Of a stretch of 64,000 bases of DNA, positions 46,693 to 59,892 are shown piece by piece. The notes beneath the pieces were generated by a model, which was given only the letters and a program-made list of their open reading frames with translations, did not search any database and was not told where the DNA came from. The stretch's first letter is position 1, and every line of letters begins with the position of its first letter. The position numbers were made by a program, and so were the translations under genes. Source of the DNA: Ulva prolifera (Eukaryota; Chlorophyta; Ulvophyceae; Ulvales; Ulvaceae); the NCBI GenBank assembly GCA_023078555.1, contig CM041196.1:2294001-2358000 (forward strand), written 5' to 3'.

Positions 46693-48047
46693 TGTGTGAT
46701 CAATTCAGGTGAATCATGTGCGCAACCGCGCGGGCATGGCGTACATTCCGCGGGATGCGGGCCTTGCTCGGGGCGAGAGGCTGAGGGGCTGTGCACTCCC
46801 TCCGGCTTCGCACAGCGCATGCACTGCGCCGACTGTGAGAGGACGTGGGCGCTGTGGCCAAGGTTGCGAACCAGGCCGGGCCGTGCGCCGCGGCTGAGAA
46901 CTGACTGGCTGGGCAACCGAGTGACAAAGCTGGTTTCGGGAGCACTGCAGAGCATGCATGAGCGGCATGCATGTGCTGTGTCCGCTGTGGGTGGGGAGGG
47001 GGGTGAACGGGGAGGGAGGACTTGTGCTCGGAGCGAGTATAGTGCGATTGGGTCGGTCTGGCAGTGGCAGTGAGATCTTGAGATGGGGTTGGCTGGGGCG
47101 CAAGATCTTCCCGGGCGCAAGTGGCCGCGCGGGATGCATGCATCACCCCGTCTTCAGGTGTGCCCCGACACCACAGGGAGCTGTAAGTGTAAGCTGTTGA
47201 CTAGCTGTACCCGTGTGGGGCATTGCCAACTCAGGACATTCAGGCCGACCAGCAGAGACGAGCACTCTACCTGGCCTGTCAGGGGGTGCCGAGGTGGGTT
47301 CATGTAACTACAGGACAGGCAGGAGTTTCGGTGCTGCTGCATGTGTTGGCTGTTTGTTTGGTAGCCTGCTGCGTGTAGGCGTGCAAGTGGGTGCCTTATC
47401 AGGATGACCTCGAGCGTGCATGACCGAGGCTACGCTACTCGAGCCAAGGATACGAGACTGAGGCGTGAATTTACACAGGCGAAGGGAAAGACTGCTGGCT
47501 CAGACTTGCCTTGTGTACTGTTCCGGACGGGTCAGCATCTGTTGCCTCTTTGCTGCTGCATGTTGGTTGTCTCAGAAAAACAGCATTAGATGCATAAATT
47601 ATACTGTATGGTCCGCTTAAGCGAATTCCGACGCATGCGCCTAACCAAGTCGCTTCTCAGCTCACGCTGTCCAGACGATCGGTGGTTGACCGCATAGTTT
47701 GGCCAGGTGGATGGCCTTTGGGCGGTGTATGAGCGTGGCAGGCGTGTTTGATTGAAGGCCTGAGGGCACCTTGGTGTGGCTGGAGGTGGCATAATGGGCG
47801 TGGTTCACGTCAGCTGAGGCACGAACGTGCGTGAGTGATTATGGCGGGCATGTAATCAGACGATCGGTCGTGGCATGGTGTGCTGTGGTGCAAGACGTGA
47901 CTATATCTGGCGTGTTTGCAGCAATCTGTTGGTCAAAGTGTCGGTGTCGAATTCATGGTTCTACACATGTGCACCATCAATGCGTCGTCCGCAAAGTGCT
48001 TCAGATCAGTAGTGTGTAATTTCCAGACTGCGCAATCTCCAGTAATC
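46693..48047. other. Intergenic interval, nothing recognised
   Basis: The 3' flank of the methyltransferase and the 5' flank of the PAF-acetylhydrolase, both plus strand. Open frames occur on both strands at 46700-47150 but are low-complexity and carry no motif. Confidence 0.45.
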
Positions 48048-51000
48048 ATGGCTCCTCAAACTGCTCCGAAAGTGCTCTCTGCCAAACCAGGCATGCTGGA
48101 CATAGAATTCGACTGCTCGTCAGGCTTTGCAACACCTGTGCGCAGCTACAAGGAAGAACACAACGTGCGATTATCTTCAACAACTCACTGCTGTACTCAT
48201 GTATGATCTCGTGCAGTCTCGAGCAGCTAAATTGCACGGCATGCGAGCGTGCAGACTCGTCCTGACCCTTCGAATCATGTTGTCGCGAGACTTTTCTACC
48301 CAGGCTGCCCAGACGCGGCCAAAGACGCAAGACAGGCGTACATTCCACATTCTAATTATGCATTCGGTCTGGCGAAGTTCCTGACGATGCAAATGCAGCA
48401 GTGGTGCGCCTTCAGCAACCCTTGCACGTCTCCTCCACAGCCGCGTGACCTCTCGCCCACTTCACAGCGCAGCATCGCACATACGCGCCAGACAGCTTTG
48501 CCAGGATCACATACTGCTACGTCATCAATACAGCAGACACGTGCTGTGCTGTGTCTCCGCCCGGAATTGCGAGCATGCCACCAGGCTCTTCCCGCTGTGG
48601 ACATGAATTCGACCCAGACGAGCCCGACGCGGGAACCATTCACACGGCACCAAAGCCTCTCTTTCACTTTAAAAACATTTCAGAGCGTGTCCGCCTCGGC
48701 TCTCATGCGGCACCAGCCGTCGAAATCACAAGCACATGACGACAGAAGGGCGCTTGAGTCAAGCCCCTGGCCCATGACCAGACCCAGCCTCAGGAAGGCC
48801 GCCACTGCAGGTGGAGCGGCGCAGTGCGGCGAGCAGTCGCACTCGTCATCCTCATGGCCTCGTGGCGCGAGGAGTACCCTGCAGAGCCTGCACGAGCCGT
48901 CGCTGGAGCCTCGGAGATGCCCGTGCTCGTCCTCTCGCACGGCATCGGCGCGAACCGCTTCATCTACTCGCACTTTGCCTGCCAGCTGGCGGAGCACGGC
49001 GTCTGCGTGCTGGCCGTGGAGCACACGGACGGCCTCGGCAGTGCGGCGAAGCCCGCCGGTGCCCGGTACGCCCGTATTCATGCATGTCATGCATCGCAGC
49101 ATACGTCCGCTGCGTGGCTGCGCCGCGCAAGTCTCCGAGGAGGCACTGCTTAAATCAAATTTGTACATAAGGAACCTATGTTTTAAGATCTCCAAGGGGC
49201 TTCCGGCACAGCAGCTGTGTCCGGCCCCCGTACATGTTGTGGCGGCATATCACCAATGCGGTGCCTGCTGTGTGGCCAATGCATGCATGCATTGTGAAGA
49301 CGGCGGGAGGTTATGCATGTGCACTGCGCTATTTCACATGCTCCGCAGCGCCACCTTTGCCCCGGACGTGCCACCGCGCGCATGGACGCGCTATAGCCAC
49401 CCGCGCTCTGCGGAGCCGCCGCACCTGCACGGACCCTGAGCAGCTGTGCGGCAGTGCAGGGACTGGATCTACTACAAGGGCTGGGGGGAGCAGGAGTACC
49501 TGGAGGGCTGCACGCGGCACCGCGCCGCGGAGGTCCGCACCGCGCTGCGCATGCTGCGTGCTGTGAACGCACGTGGCGCCGCGGCGGAGCACGTCACGGC
49601 GTCGTGCGCGCAGGGCCCGCAGCGTGCCACGGCGGTGCTGGACGGCCTCGCGGGGCGCCTCGCCGTGGGGGATGCGGTGCTGTGTGGGCACAGCTACGGG
49701 GGGGCCACGGTGGCAGGTGCGGCATGCGACGCGTCGGGGGCTGCTCCCTGCACCACCCCTATGCGGACACAGGGGAACTGTCTGACCCATGCCCTGTGTG
49801 ATCATAGCAGTCTGCTCTTTTTGTACTGTTCAAAGTGGCTCCGGCAGAGAGCCGCTCACTGCCCTGGCTGCAGCCCTCCCCCCCTGCGTGGGAAGGGGGC
49901 GCCTTCACGGTGTTCGGCATGACGCGGCCGCTTGAAGCGCCAACCAAAGGTGGTTTGCAAAGACAAGTGGCGTTGGTGCTGCAGGGGACGTGTTGTCGTA
50001 GCGCCAATGTGGCATGTGTCATGTGTGGCGTAAATGCGTGCATGGCACGAGTGACAAACCCATGGAAGTCAGCCTCGGTGGCCAGAGGTGTCACAATTCC
50101 TGTGGACGTGGTGCCATCGCCACACATACACCACAGCCGCCGCTTGAAGAACATGCATGTACTGTGCAGACGTCGCCGCCTCCCTCTCGCCAGAGGAGGC
50201 CCCAGCAGCCACAATCATGATCGATCCATGGTACCCCGCGATCCCCCAGGATTCCCCAGCACGCAGCACGTGGCTCTCCGGCTGCCCGGCGTTCACGATC
50301 GGCAGCCACGCCTTCAACAAGCCCAAGGACGACGGCGCGCTTGTGTGCGACGGCAAGGAGCCGGGGCTGCAGCAGGCCGTGCTGCGTGCTGCGGCGCAGG
50401 GCACGACGGGCCGCGGCGGCGCGCCCCGGGGCTCCGTGCTGCTCGTCCCGACCGACTCGCCGCACGCGATGGTGGACGACCTCGGGGCGGTGATGATGGA
50501 CAAGTGCGCCGCCCACGCTGCGTGCTCTGGACTGCTTTCATCGTGCTTGGCGAGTGATTGGAGCACACAGTGGTGCCTCAGTGGCTGCTGGGTCAAAGAC
50601 GCGCGAGGTGTTGCGACACGTGGCTGGAGGGGACATGCATGCATGAATGACCGCAGCCGTTCGGCGAGGGCTAGAGGCCTGCTTGCTGCATCAACAGCTT
50701 CGACTGTGCACGCGGTCGCTGTGTCCGCGCTCGTCATTGACCCGGCCCGGCGGTGCGCTGTGGGAGCCAGAGCGGCTCAACATGCATTCCTCTTATGCAT
50801 GCAAAGGCCACCCAGCAGGCGCACGCCGCCCTCCAGTGTCGGCCCCTATCCCGAGAGATACCCTGTGCCTGAAGGAGTTCGTCTGTCATCATGGGGCGCG
50901 GCCTGCATGCTCCGCAACGCGGGCGCGGCCGTCAGCGCAGCGTCACTCGATGCACGCATTGATCAAGCATGTATGCACGTCTATCTGCATGATCAGAGAC

Positions 51001-51412
51001 CCATGTCCACTGCGACAGCGGCAGGTCTGGCAAATGAGTCTCATCGAAGCATCCATGCCACCCGCCGCTGCAAAGGCCAAACCGGGGGAGCGCTTGCAGG
51101 TACGAGTGGATATTCAAGCTGCTCGGCCGCAAGCGCGCCGCCGGCCTCGTCGGCGGCGCTGACCTGGCAAACCGCTGCTCCGATGCCATCCTCTTCTACC
51201 TCCTCCGCGTCGTGCCCCTCGACACAGACGCGCGCGCCACCATCTCGGCGCGGCTAGAGGACCGCTGGGGGGCCTCCGCGACGGCCGCGGGGGAGGGGGG
51301 CCTTGCGCCGGCGCTCGCCGCGTTCTTTGACGGCAAGCGCGTCGCGGATGCAGACAACGCCGACGCTCCCGCCGGGCCGGGATGCACGGTCGTGCAGGAC
51401 ATTGATGCATGA
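48048..51412 (+). CDS. Platelet-activating factor acetylhydrolase (PAF-AH, lipoprotein-associated PLA2-like)
   Basis: An alpha/beta hydrolase family that cleaves short or oxidised sn-2 acyl groups from phospholipids. Six exons: 48048-48137, 48255-48403, 48811-49065, 49460-49716, 50170-50503 and 51100-51412, total about 465 residues. Family hallmarks in order: ARLFYPG with YIPHSNYAFGLAKFL, SHGIGANRF (oxyanion region), VCVLAVEHTDG, GHSYGGATV with nucleophile Ser about 243, IMIDPWYPA with Asp about 269, and SPHAMVDDLG with His about 349. The triad order and spacing match animal PAF-AH. The start Met at 48048 gives a short N-terminus with no clear signal peptide; an upstream exon cannot be excluded. 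The C-terminal exon (FKLLGRKRAAGL onward) extends past the catalytic domain as a helical tail. Four of five donors read GTGCG. Confidence 0.88.
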
Positions 51413-52788
51413 CATGTTGGGATATGATTCATATCATATGATCTGTTGGGACATGGCGGAGTGGTGCTTGAGCTAGCGAGCTGCTTTGAAGGGCGGTCAC
51501 GGGCTGACCTCTGGGCAGTTCGGGCGTGTGGCTAGAGTGTGTGCTGCCGCACCTAGAGGCTGCTAGCGCCAGCTTGATGTGGGCCCGTGTGTGCCTTGCT
51601 TCCTGCAGCATTCCACACCCGGGGTTGAGCCTCGGGGTCGAGCCTCACGCGGAGATGCATGCGTTACAGTCTAGATGGGCCACCAGCGTCAATGCGTGGC
51701 TGATGCTACAGTGTGGTGGCCAGCGCAACCTATTGAAGTGTGGGTGTGGGAAGGAGTAGGCTAGGCGGAGCTGAGTGCTGTGTGCTGAAACGGCACAATC
51801 GGGGAGGCAGGTAGAACCGTAGGCATCACACAGCAACACATCGATACCACCTACATCTTGTACGCGATGCATGGATGACGGGACGGCATGCGTGCCCCCT
51901 CCTGTCGCTGCAAGGATTTCGGCAGCGAGGCTGTGGCGTGAGGCAGGTATGACAACCCAGCACAGCGCTTGCGCACGCACGGAAGGCGCATGCAGACAAC
52001 ATTCACCGCCACTGCCAGGCGGGACTGGTGTGCCTCGGCACTGTGCACCATCTGCGTGCGAAGCGGGCACTTTGGCATGGCTGCGCAATCATGCATGCAT
52101 GAAGCCTCGGAGCACCTGTGAGAGGTCCTGCGGGGCACCCGACTGCGGGTCGGGGCCGACCGCGGGGAAAAGTTTTAGGTGAGCAGCTCACTACTGTGAC
52201 CAGCCGGTGAGCATGCAGCAGAGCAGCACGAGGTTTAGAATACAACAATCAAAATGGGCTGCCTACTAGTTTATCCTTGCATGTGAAGCACATGCCCACA
52301 GGGCTATCCCCCATTTTGGGCAAGCGGGACTGTGACCAACCGCCTGGAGCTAGTGCTCAGCGACGAGCCCACCACACGCTGAGGGGCCTAGGCAAGCCAG
52401 GAGGGAACTGTCGGTTGTCACCTCACTGGGATGGAAGCTCTCTCATTATCTCCGATAGACGCCTCGGAAACCTGGCTCACGCTGGTACCTGCGCCGTTGC
52501 GAAACCTCTGCGGGTGGTTGTATACGAACCCTGGAAGCCACAGGCCCCGCCCTGTGAGACAGCAAAACGCATGCGGACGCCTCGGCTTCGCGAGCTGCGG
52601 CACGTACTGAGGCTCTGGGGCACGACCATAGATCGATTTAGCAGCTAAGTGTGACAGGTAGAGCGGAATGTGACATCATAAGAGCCACAGCATCGATATC
52701 GTGCAAGAACCCACGTCGCGGCCTTGCCCCACGCCGTTGCGAAAGCAGCTCCGCCGAGCAACCAGAATCAGTGACTTGAAAAGCTTTC
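51413..52788. other. Intergenic interval, nothing recognised
   Basis: Between two plus-strand genes. Open frames such as plus 52277-52648 exist, but none shows a motif. It should hold the PAF-AH 3' end and the FKBP promoter. Confidence 0.45.
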
Positions 52789-53957
52789 ATGAGGCTGTTA
52801 CGCAGCGTAAACGCGCAGCTGTGTCCGCGGCTGTCCAGCACAGCGCGACCTCGCTGCGAGGCATGCCCGCGGTCTAGACAGTTGTCGTCGCGACAAACGC
52901 CACCCTTCAGGATACCGCAGTCAGCGCATCGGAGGGTATTCGGTACGTCAGTCTTGTCGCTCGGCGTGAACTTGCTCTGGATTGCTGGCACCGCGCGTGC
53001 GCTGCTGCCCTTGCATCGCTGGATCTTGGGCCACCCAGCAATCCGCAGCTGCCTGGGCGTCCAGCGGCAGCCTGCCGAGAATCCTCATGCATCTCAAATC
53101 GTGACATCCAGCTCCCAATGGGAATTTCTCTTTGTTTGCGCTCTCGTGTACATCGTCTGGCCGACACGAGGGCCCACATAGGCAGAGCTGAGCCTGGGGG
53201 GTCACTCTTCGAACTCTCCCATCGAACAGCTACATGATACAGCCACAGCACGCAGCACGCCACCTGACCCTCCACATAGCATGCCTTCATCGCAGATAAC
53301 AGCCTCTCCAGCCCTCATGTACCCCTTGTCTGCAGCTCGAGCCGCAGAGGATGCCGGCACATCCCCTGAAGACACAGCAGCCGCCAGCGTCACCCCGCCG
53401 CCCGTCGTGGCGGTGGACGGGGACATCGTCACACTCCACTACGACTGCAAAGACAGTGAAGGGGGGGTGCGGCCCTCCTCTGCCCCCTGTGTTGTTTCTC
53501 TGTAGGGCCGCAAGTGCGCTTGAGGACGCTGTGCCCACCGTGACAGCTCCAGGGGAACTTCAAACAGGTTGAAGGCGCAGCGCAGTGGCTTGGTGTCATC
53601 CTCATGTTATGGCATCCCGGAGAGCGGCACGAGGGCGGGATGCGCACAGCACATCAGTGCACTCACCCGCACACGCTATGCGCCGATTCGGCCGCCCGTG
53701 ACGTGCGCTGTGCCATGCGTGCAGATGGTGGACTCGACGCGGCAGCGGGGGGAGCCGCTGACGCTGGAGCTCGGCGTCGGGGAGATCGTGGGCAACCCGC
53801 TCGTGCAGGCGCTGGAGCAGGCGGTGCGCAGCCACGGCGTCGGCGACATCGTGGAGCTGCAGCTCAAGGGCGGGGACTACAAGCCGGAGCTCGTGTTCCA
53901 GGTGCCGACCGACCACCCGGAGATCGAGCGGCTGCAGGGCCGCTACCGCTCGTACGC

Positions 53958-53996
<39 letters not shown>

Positions 53997-54545
53997 CAAC
54001 CCTCCGCCACATCTGATTGTCCTCTGGGAAACCATTTCAACGTGACTGTACACCCTGCGCGTTGCGGGAGCCCTGGACTCCGGCGCGTCGTGGTCACGAA
54101 TACATGTCACCGTGTCCGGGTAAACGTAATGTACATCTGGGTCACCTGCTAGTCCTGTCATCCGCCGGACCCTGGTCTTGTGCATCAGTACCGCACTCTC
54201 TTCCAAGCGTCGTAGCTGGTACCCATGCCTTCCGCTGCTGTTCTACTCCTGCCGGGGGACGCGGTCGCACTCTGCCGCACTTGCTTGAGCGCACAACCGC
54301 CCCTGCCATGGCCCTCTGAAAACAGGTCATGCATGTGCGTGATCCATGCGGTGTGTTGGGTGTGCAGGCAGGGGGGGCTAGAGGTAGACAAGGTCGTGGA
54401 GCTGCAGAACGGGCAGTGGGCGAAGGTCCTCGAGATCGGGGAGACCGAGGTCACGATCGACGCGAACAACATGCTTGCCGGCCTCGAGCGCCTGATCACC
54501 GTCGAGATCCTCGACATCGACCGCCCGCCTCCTGGTGAACAGTAA
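52789..54545 (+). CDS. SlyD-like FKBP peptidyl-prolyl isomerase with thylakoid-lumen (Tat-type) leader
   Basis: Predicted prolyl isomerase/chaperone. Four exons: 52789-52996, 53336-53466, 53725-53951 and 54368-54545, total about 247 residues. The first 45 residues are Arg/Ser-rich like a stromal transit peptide. They are followed by HRRVFGTSVLSLGVNLLWIAGTA, a twin-arginine, hydrophobic segment and AGTA site, the layout of lumenal Tat substrates. The FKBP part has VDGDIVTLHYDCKDSEG, MVDSTRQRGEPLTLELG and GVGDIVELQL. The second half, with VVELQNGQWAKVLEI and then IDANNMLAGL, matches the SlyD insert-in-flap class and its DGNHPLAG-type motif. GHPL is not strictly kept (ANNML), so isomerase activity may be weak. 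A 35-nt C tract follows the third donor. Confidence 0.83.
53959..53993 (+). repeat. 35-nt homopolymer C tract just after a splice donor
   Basis: C35 begins seven bases after the FKBP donor at 53952 (GTACGCT). Confidence 0.95.
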
Positions 54546-56090
54546 CGGCACAAGTCCAGTGAGTCTGGGTTTACTAGCACTCGCGCTGCTGTGATCACCA
54601 TCTCCGAGGGTGCTCCACATGCATGCCAGTGGGTAGCGGCAAGGCGGCAAGCTTGTGTGAAGCTGAGGGGAGAAGTGAGTTGAGCGGGCTTCACGCTGGA
54701 CACACAAGGGTGTCATTGTCACACTCATCGGGCGGCAACAAGTGAGAGCGAGGGGGGGGGGGTGGGGGGGGCAAGAGATAGGCATTGCACGAAATGTCTG
54801 CTGCTTGCGGTCATGCATGAGGCATGGCAGTGCGGCCCACCAACACCAGCGTGCTCCAGCTCACAGCGGCTGTGGCATGGGTGAACTGGTTGCAAGTGTG
54901 TTCGAGTCGCCGTGTAGTGGGGATGCGGTGTGAGTGTGGGCACGCAAGTGGTGAGGCGTGTGGGGGCAGGGCTGTGGTCGGGCGCTGGCTGCATGCATCA
55001 CCAAGGCACAGTCACCGGTGCCTCGTTGTGAGGCTGTCTGGATGCTGAATGGGCTTGTGAGTGTTGCAAGCAAGTATGCAGACGTGCGGGATCACAGCCA
55101 CAAGTTCAGTGGTGTGTTTGGCAATGAATGGCATTGCTATACTGAGGTTGGAATGGTGAAACTGACATTGTTACTGCACTGTACCCGTGATGCACTGTGA
55201 TGCGCCACGGGCGACACACCGGAATGGGCGTGGCCAGCAGAGCAGTCATACCGGGCCATGCTTCGCCATCATCAAATCGTCTGGCCTAGGTGCAGCCAAA
55301 TAAACCTGTGAATCATCATGTGGCACAGTTTATATCACAATGCAGGGTTCCAATTCGATTGTGACCCTGCCGATGCAACCCGGTTGCACCTTTTCGTCCA
55401 GGCAGCGTTGTTCATCTAGCTCGTACAAGCATGTGCCAAGATGCATATGTACAGCGCAAGCCGCGCACTAGTTTGTCTGTCGGAGTGTCCACCGTTTCAC
55501 ATATGCCTCAGTGTCTGGAGAAAACAAATACCTGAAGTTCGGCTTCATGCCACATTCACAACAGCCTCAGTATGCCTTGAAAAAGTAATGCCCTTGCAAA
55601 TGTACCATCAGAGCCTGCACTCCGTGCGCAGCGGATGCTGTGAGAGTTTTACTCACCTCAATGCCACTGCAGCAAGAGCGGACCAGCGAAGACAACGAGG
55701 TGGATGTTAAAGGTCTTACAGAGATGGCCAAGCTCAGGTCCACTGTTCCATATGGAGATGTGTGGTGGCCTCGGAGCCATGAGTACTGACACGCAGCACG
55801 AGCAGGTGCCTCCTCTGCATCATTCAGCAGGAAGGTGTCCATCACAATCCACCACAGTGCGAGTGTCCATTGTTCCAGACATCCCTGACATTCTCGTTTT
55901 CAGCATACTGTAAGCTGAAGGCCTGAGCCAAAACTGCGAGCTGCAGTGACCTTTGTGTGGCTACGTCGCCTTAAAAACCAAGACTGCTGTGCAGAACCTC
56001 GCTGTTCTGTTCTGGCCTGAACTCCAGCCAGATCTGCTTCCACGGCCGACAGCAGAATGAAGCCGCCACAGGAGTGGCCCTGGCAGCATG
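54546..56090. other. Convergent intergenic interval
   Basis: Lies between the 3' ends of FKBP (plus) and CFAP53 (minus). A G-rich tract is at 54752-54770. No gene was recognised. Confidence 0.5.
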
Positions 56091-59000
56091 CTAATAGAAC
56101 CACTGCACCTTGGGCCTGCCAAAGTACGTCGGCGGGTCGTGCGCGCTTGCCTGCTTCACCCGCGCCTGGTAAGCTGACTCCTGCTCCCCAGCCAGCTTCG
56201 CCTCTCGCAGCTTCTCCTCTGCCTCGAGCTGCTTCTGCTCGGCATTGTACACAATCTGCACACAGATACAGCCGCTGACACGTACAGCACAGAGCCCAAG
56301 GTGCCGCACCAAAGCGCCTGATGGACACCTTGGGGTTGGCGGAAAAGTACATGCCAGTCCATTTACAAGCCGGGGTGTAGTAGAACTTGAACGTGCAGCT
56401 GCATCACAACGGCCTCTGCTGTCCAGACATGGCTTGCAAGACGAGAAAGCCGTCCTTCCACGGTGCGGTCGCAGGCTCAGCAAATTCCTTCCAGGCAGCT
56501 CGACGCGGCCACGCAAACAACGGTCCACATGTCGCACGGCTCTGTGGTCCGCGGCGCGCTGCAGGATCCCATCCTGCCCGAGTCCATGATCGCAGCGTTC
56601 CAAGCAGCCACCGGATTGCACCGCGCCTTCCCATCCAGACAACAGCTCTTTTACAGCCACTGACCCCGCGTTCACAGCTGATTGCACGACTTCCAGGCCC
56701 AGAGGCAGGCAAGCCGATGCATGCATGCATGCACGAGATACTGCTCGGGAGGCGGGGAGGTACCTTGGCGCGGAGGTCAAGCTTGCGGCGCAGCTCGCCG
56801 GCGGCTGCGGCACTGCGCGCGTCCGCCTCGAGAGCCGCCACGCGCTCCACCTCCTCCTGCAGCCGCTCCCGCTCCTCCATCGCCAGCTCGGCCTCGTGTC
56901 TCCGCGCCGCGCCCTTCGCGGCGACCTGCCACGCACGCACGTCAGCGACTTCACGCGCAAGCGCCGCGCGTGCGTCCGCGAGCGCCTGCTGCTGCGCGTC
57001 GTACCGCGCCCACTGCTCGTCCTGGTACCGCTGGATCATCTGCTCCATCTCCCGCTGGTCCTACACGAAGTCCCCGTGACGTCACGGCGCTGACGAGGCC
57101 CCGACACCCCCTCGCGTCCACCACATCCATGCCTCACGGCACCATGGTGGCGCTGCCGAATATAATGTCACATCACCCTCTGTCATCTTCAGTTGGCTTT
57201 CAGCAAATCAGGAAGACGCAGGTGCTTGCAATATCTGCTTTCTGCCATAAGCGCCATTTGTCTCGCATGACCTTCCGAACCGCCTCGGCAGCTGACGACA
57301 CCGCTTAATCGTGCACCACGTCCGGCCAGAGCGGGTTGTTCGGGTGCTGATACGAGCTAGGGGGGAGTGGAGGGGGCGCACCAGCTCCTCAGCACGGCTC
57401 GAGTTCTGCAGCGCTTCCAGCCAGCGCTTGAGCTCGAGGCGCTGCCGCTCCTGCAGGTCCCGCTCCTGCTGCACCTGCCGCGCCTCCCGCGCGAGCACGC
57501 TTTCCATCCATCGCCGTTCCTCCTCCCGCTCCTCCAACGAGCGTTGCTTGTCCAGCTCGATCTTTTCCCTGCAAAGCAAAGACAGCTCGGATCCGTACCA
57601 ACGCAACAGCTGCCGTGTTCCCCATACCCTGGCTACACCGCAGAGCTGCTGCTGACCTGAAGCCTCCAAGCTTCAACCGCAGATGGCCATACGAAGGCGT
57701 GCAAGACATACTTCCCAGTGGACGTGGCCATCGTGGCCATAGAACAATATGATGCTATTGCGCCCCCATGGCCGCATGCATGAATGCAGTGGTGGATGCT
57801 GCTACATCCAAGGTGAGGCGGCGCAACTGGCCGCATGAGCGTCCTCCGTGTACCAAGACCACTTCCACTGACATGTACACAAACAGCCGCAGCGCAAGCA
57901 GCAACCCGAGGCAGTCTGAACAAGACAGCCCGCCACCACCGGCGACGCAGCAAGCCGCAGAGAGCCGGGCGCACTCGTTGTAGGCGCGGATCTCCGCGGC
58001 GAGGGCGCGCTCCGCCGCGGCGGCGTCGGCTTCGCGCTTCGCAAGCGCTGCGTCGCGCTGCGCCTGCACGCGCCGCACGGCCTCGAGCTCTGCGGCGTCC
58101 CGCTCCGCCTCCTGCGCGCGGCGGCGCACGTTGTCGCGCATCTGCGCGTCGAGCGTGCGCTCGACCTCGTGCTTGTCGGCGGCGCGCTTGCGCGCCTCCG
58201 CGACGCCCGCCATCTCGCTCTTGAAGCCCTCGAAGGCCTCGCTCTCAGCCCAGGCGGCGTCCTCGCGCAGCGCGGCGATGCGGCGGCGCGTGCAGTCCTC
58301 GACCTGCCGCGCCCGCACCTCCAGCGTGTGCTGCAGCGATTTCTTGCTGAATTCGTGCCGCAGCACGTCGCTGTTCTCCCTGCAGGCACCGGAGCACCTG
58401 AGTGCAGGTCTCACCGTAGGCCCGTAGGCGATGCAACTTCTGAGCTGCGACACCGTAGGCGATGCAACTTCTGAGCTGCATGGTGATGGAGTGTGCCGTG
58501 CAGGTCTTGGCTGGGTCATGAAGCTGCGGGGCGTGGCTGGGGTAGGGAAGGATGGGCTCTTGGACAGGTGTATGCATAGACGTTCGGCGTCTGCAGATCC
58601 ATGTGCCAACTGAGCTACAATAGCGGGATCTTCATGCCATGACTTGGTGATGGCCGATGTGGCTTGATCGGACATAGCATTGGGCCAACGTCTCACCACA
58701 TTATCCACCAGGCATGACACATCACGATTCACGACTCCTGTTGAAAGGGTGAGCACTGTATGCGGTCTTCCAAAGTTGCTCGCGGGCCTCTGATCATGGT
58801 GCATTTCTGTGGTCTTCATGAGACTCGGAATTAGAGCGGAGTATTACCTGAAATGTCGCTCCATCAGAGCACTGGCCTGAGCCTGGCGCTCGGCTTCCCG
58901 TGCTTCCCACAAAGCCTTCGCTCTTGAAGCCAATGCGGCTCGGCGCTCCTCTGGCGTTATTTCGGAGTTGATCAGTTCGGCTCGCAGAGACTCCTCTTCG

Positions 59001-59476
59001 TGGTACAGTTTCTGGGCTAGCCTTTCACGCCGGGCCTGAATTTGTGCTGATCGTGCGTCCCGCAGTTTGTCCAGTTCTCTACGTACAGCATTCTTGGCAA
59101 TCTTTTTGTCAGTGTCTGCTTCCCATTTTGCTGCGATCCCGAAACTTGCCTGTACGATGTAAGAAAAGTAGTACATCAGCGACGCGACGATGCTGTGATT
59201 TGCATGCAAGGGGTGTCTGGAGTGGCAAAACACGATGTCCGAGGAGGCTTCCATACGCTGTGATACGGCACCAGCAACGGTGGACAGTGCTTGCGCCGGG
59301 CGTGGTGCACAGACAGTCTTGCTTGGACAGAGACACGGCGCTGCTTGTAACCTGAAGATATAGAGCAGAATTCGCACTTGATCTGCGCATCGATGTTGCA
59401 AGGTCTGTATTTTATCCTCATACGCCCTAAGCTTCAGAATGCGAGCATCCGGACGAGGCCTGACTTTCTCGAACAT
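56091..59476 (-). CDS. CFAP53/CCDC11-like cilia- and flagella-associated coiled-coil protein
   Basis: Probable axonemal microtubule-inner protein. Six exons: 59476-59378, 59149-58848, 58379-57975, 57568-57382, 57060-56764 and 56255-56091, about 484 residues, almost wholly charged coiled coil. The CFAP53 signature order is visible: KWEADTDKKIAKNAVRR, then RRERLAQKLYHEEESLRAE, ITPEERRAALASRAKALWEAREAERQ, FRENSDVLRHEFSKK and CTRRRIAALRED. These match the family blocks where the N-terminal helices are followed by EEM/ERR/FRExxdeLR repeats. The C-terminus ends PPTYFGRPKVQWFY before TAG. The first Met used (59476) sits just after an AG that could be an acceptor, so another upstream coding exon may exist. 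Trichoplein- or MNS1-type proteins share the trichohyalin-plectin composition and are the main alternative. Confidence 0.8.
58422..58479. repeat. Two-copy 27 bp tandem repeat in a CFAP53 intron
   Basis: A unit beginning CCGTAGGCGATGCAAC occurs at 58422-58448 and again at 58453-58479, identical, within intron 58847-58380. Confidence 0.9.
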
Positions 59477-59892
59477 CTCTGCCAACACCCAGGACTTGAT
59501 CAGTCTAGCTTGACAGGATCAGAAAACAAGGCAATATACAATCTCAGGCGTCATGACATAAATATGCTGTGCAGTCGCCTCGTCAGTGGGTTCTACACAG
59601 TGGGCAGTGCATGCAAAACTGAACACACATCGTCCAGTGCAAGGCTAAGCAGGCTGGGCCTTTGAAGACCAGCAACTGTGTCTGTGCGGCTGGACACTAT
59701 CACCGCCGAGGTCTCAGGCTTCGAGACGGTTGCCGGCACGACATCTGCCTTGCAGTGGCTACCGGGAGCGAAGTGCGCTTGACGGTGTTGATTTGCAACC
59801 AGTCCATGGCCACCAATAACGTATAAACAAGCAAGCATTGGGGGCAAATTGACGCAGCCAATGTTCTCATCCTGTTACACCGCATCTCAGAA
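59477..59892. other. Divergent interval between CFAP53 and the TPM protein
   Basis: About 415 bp separate two divergently read genes and may hold a shared promoter region, or upstream exons of either. No TATA box was evident. Confidence 0.5.
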
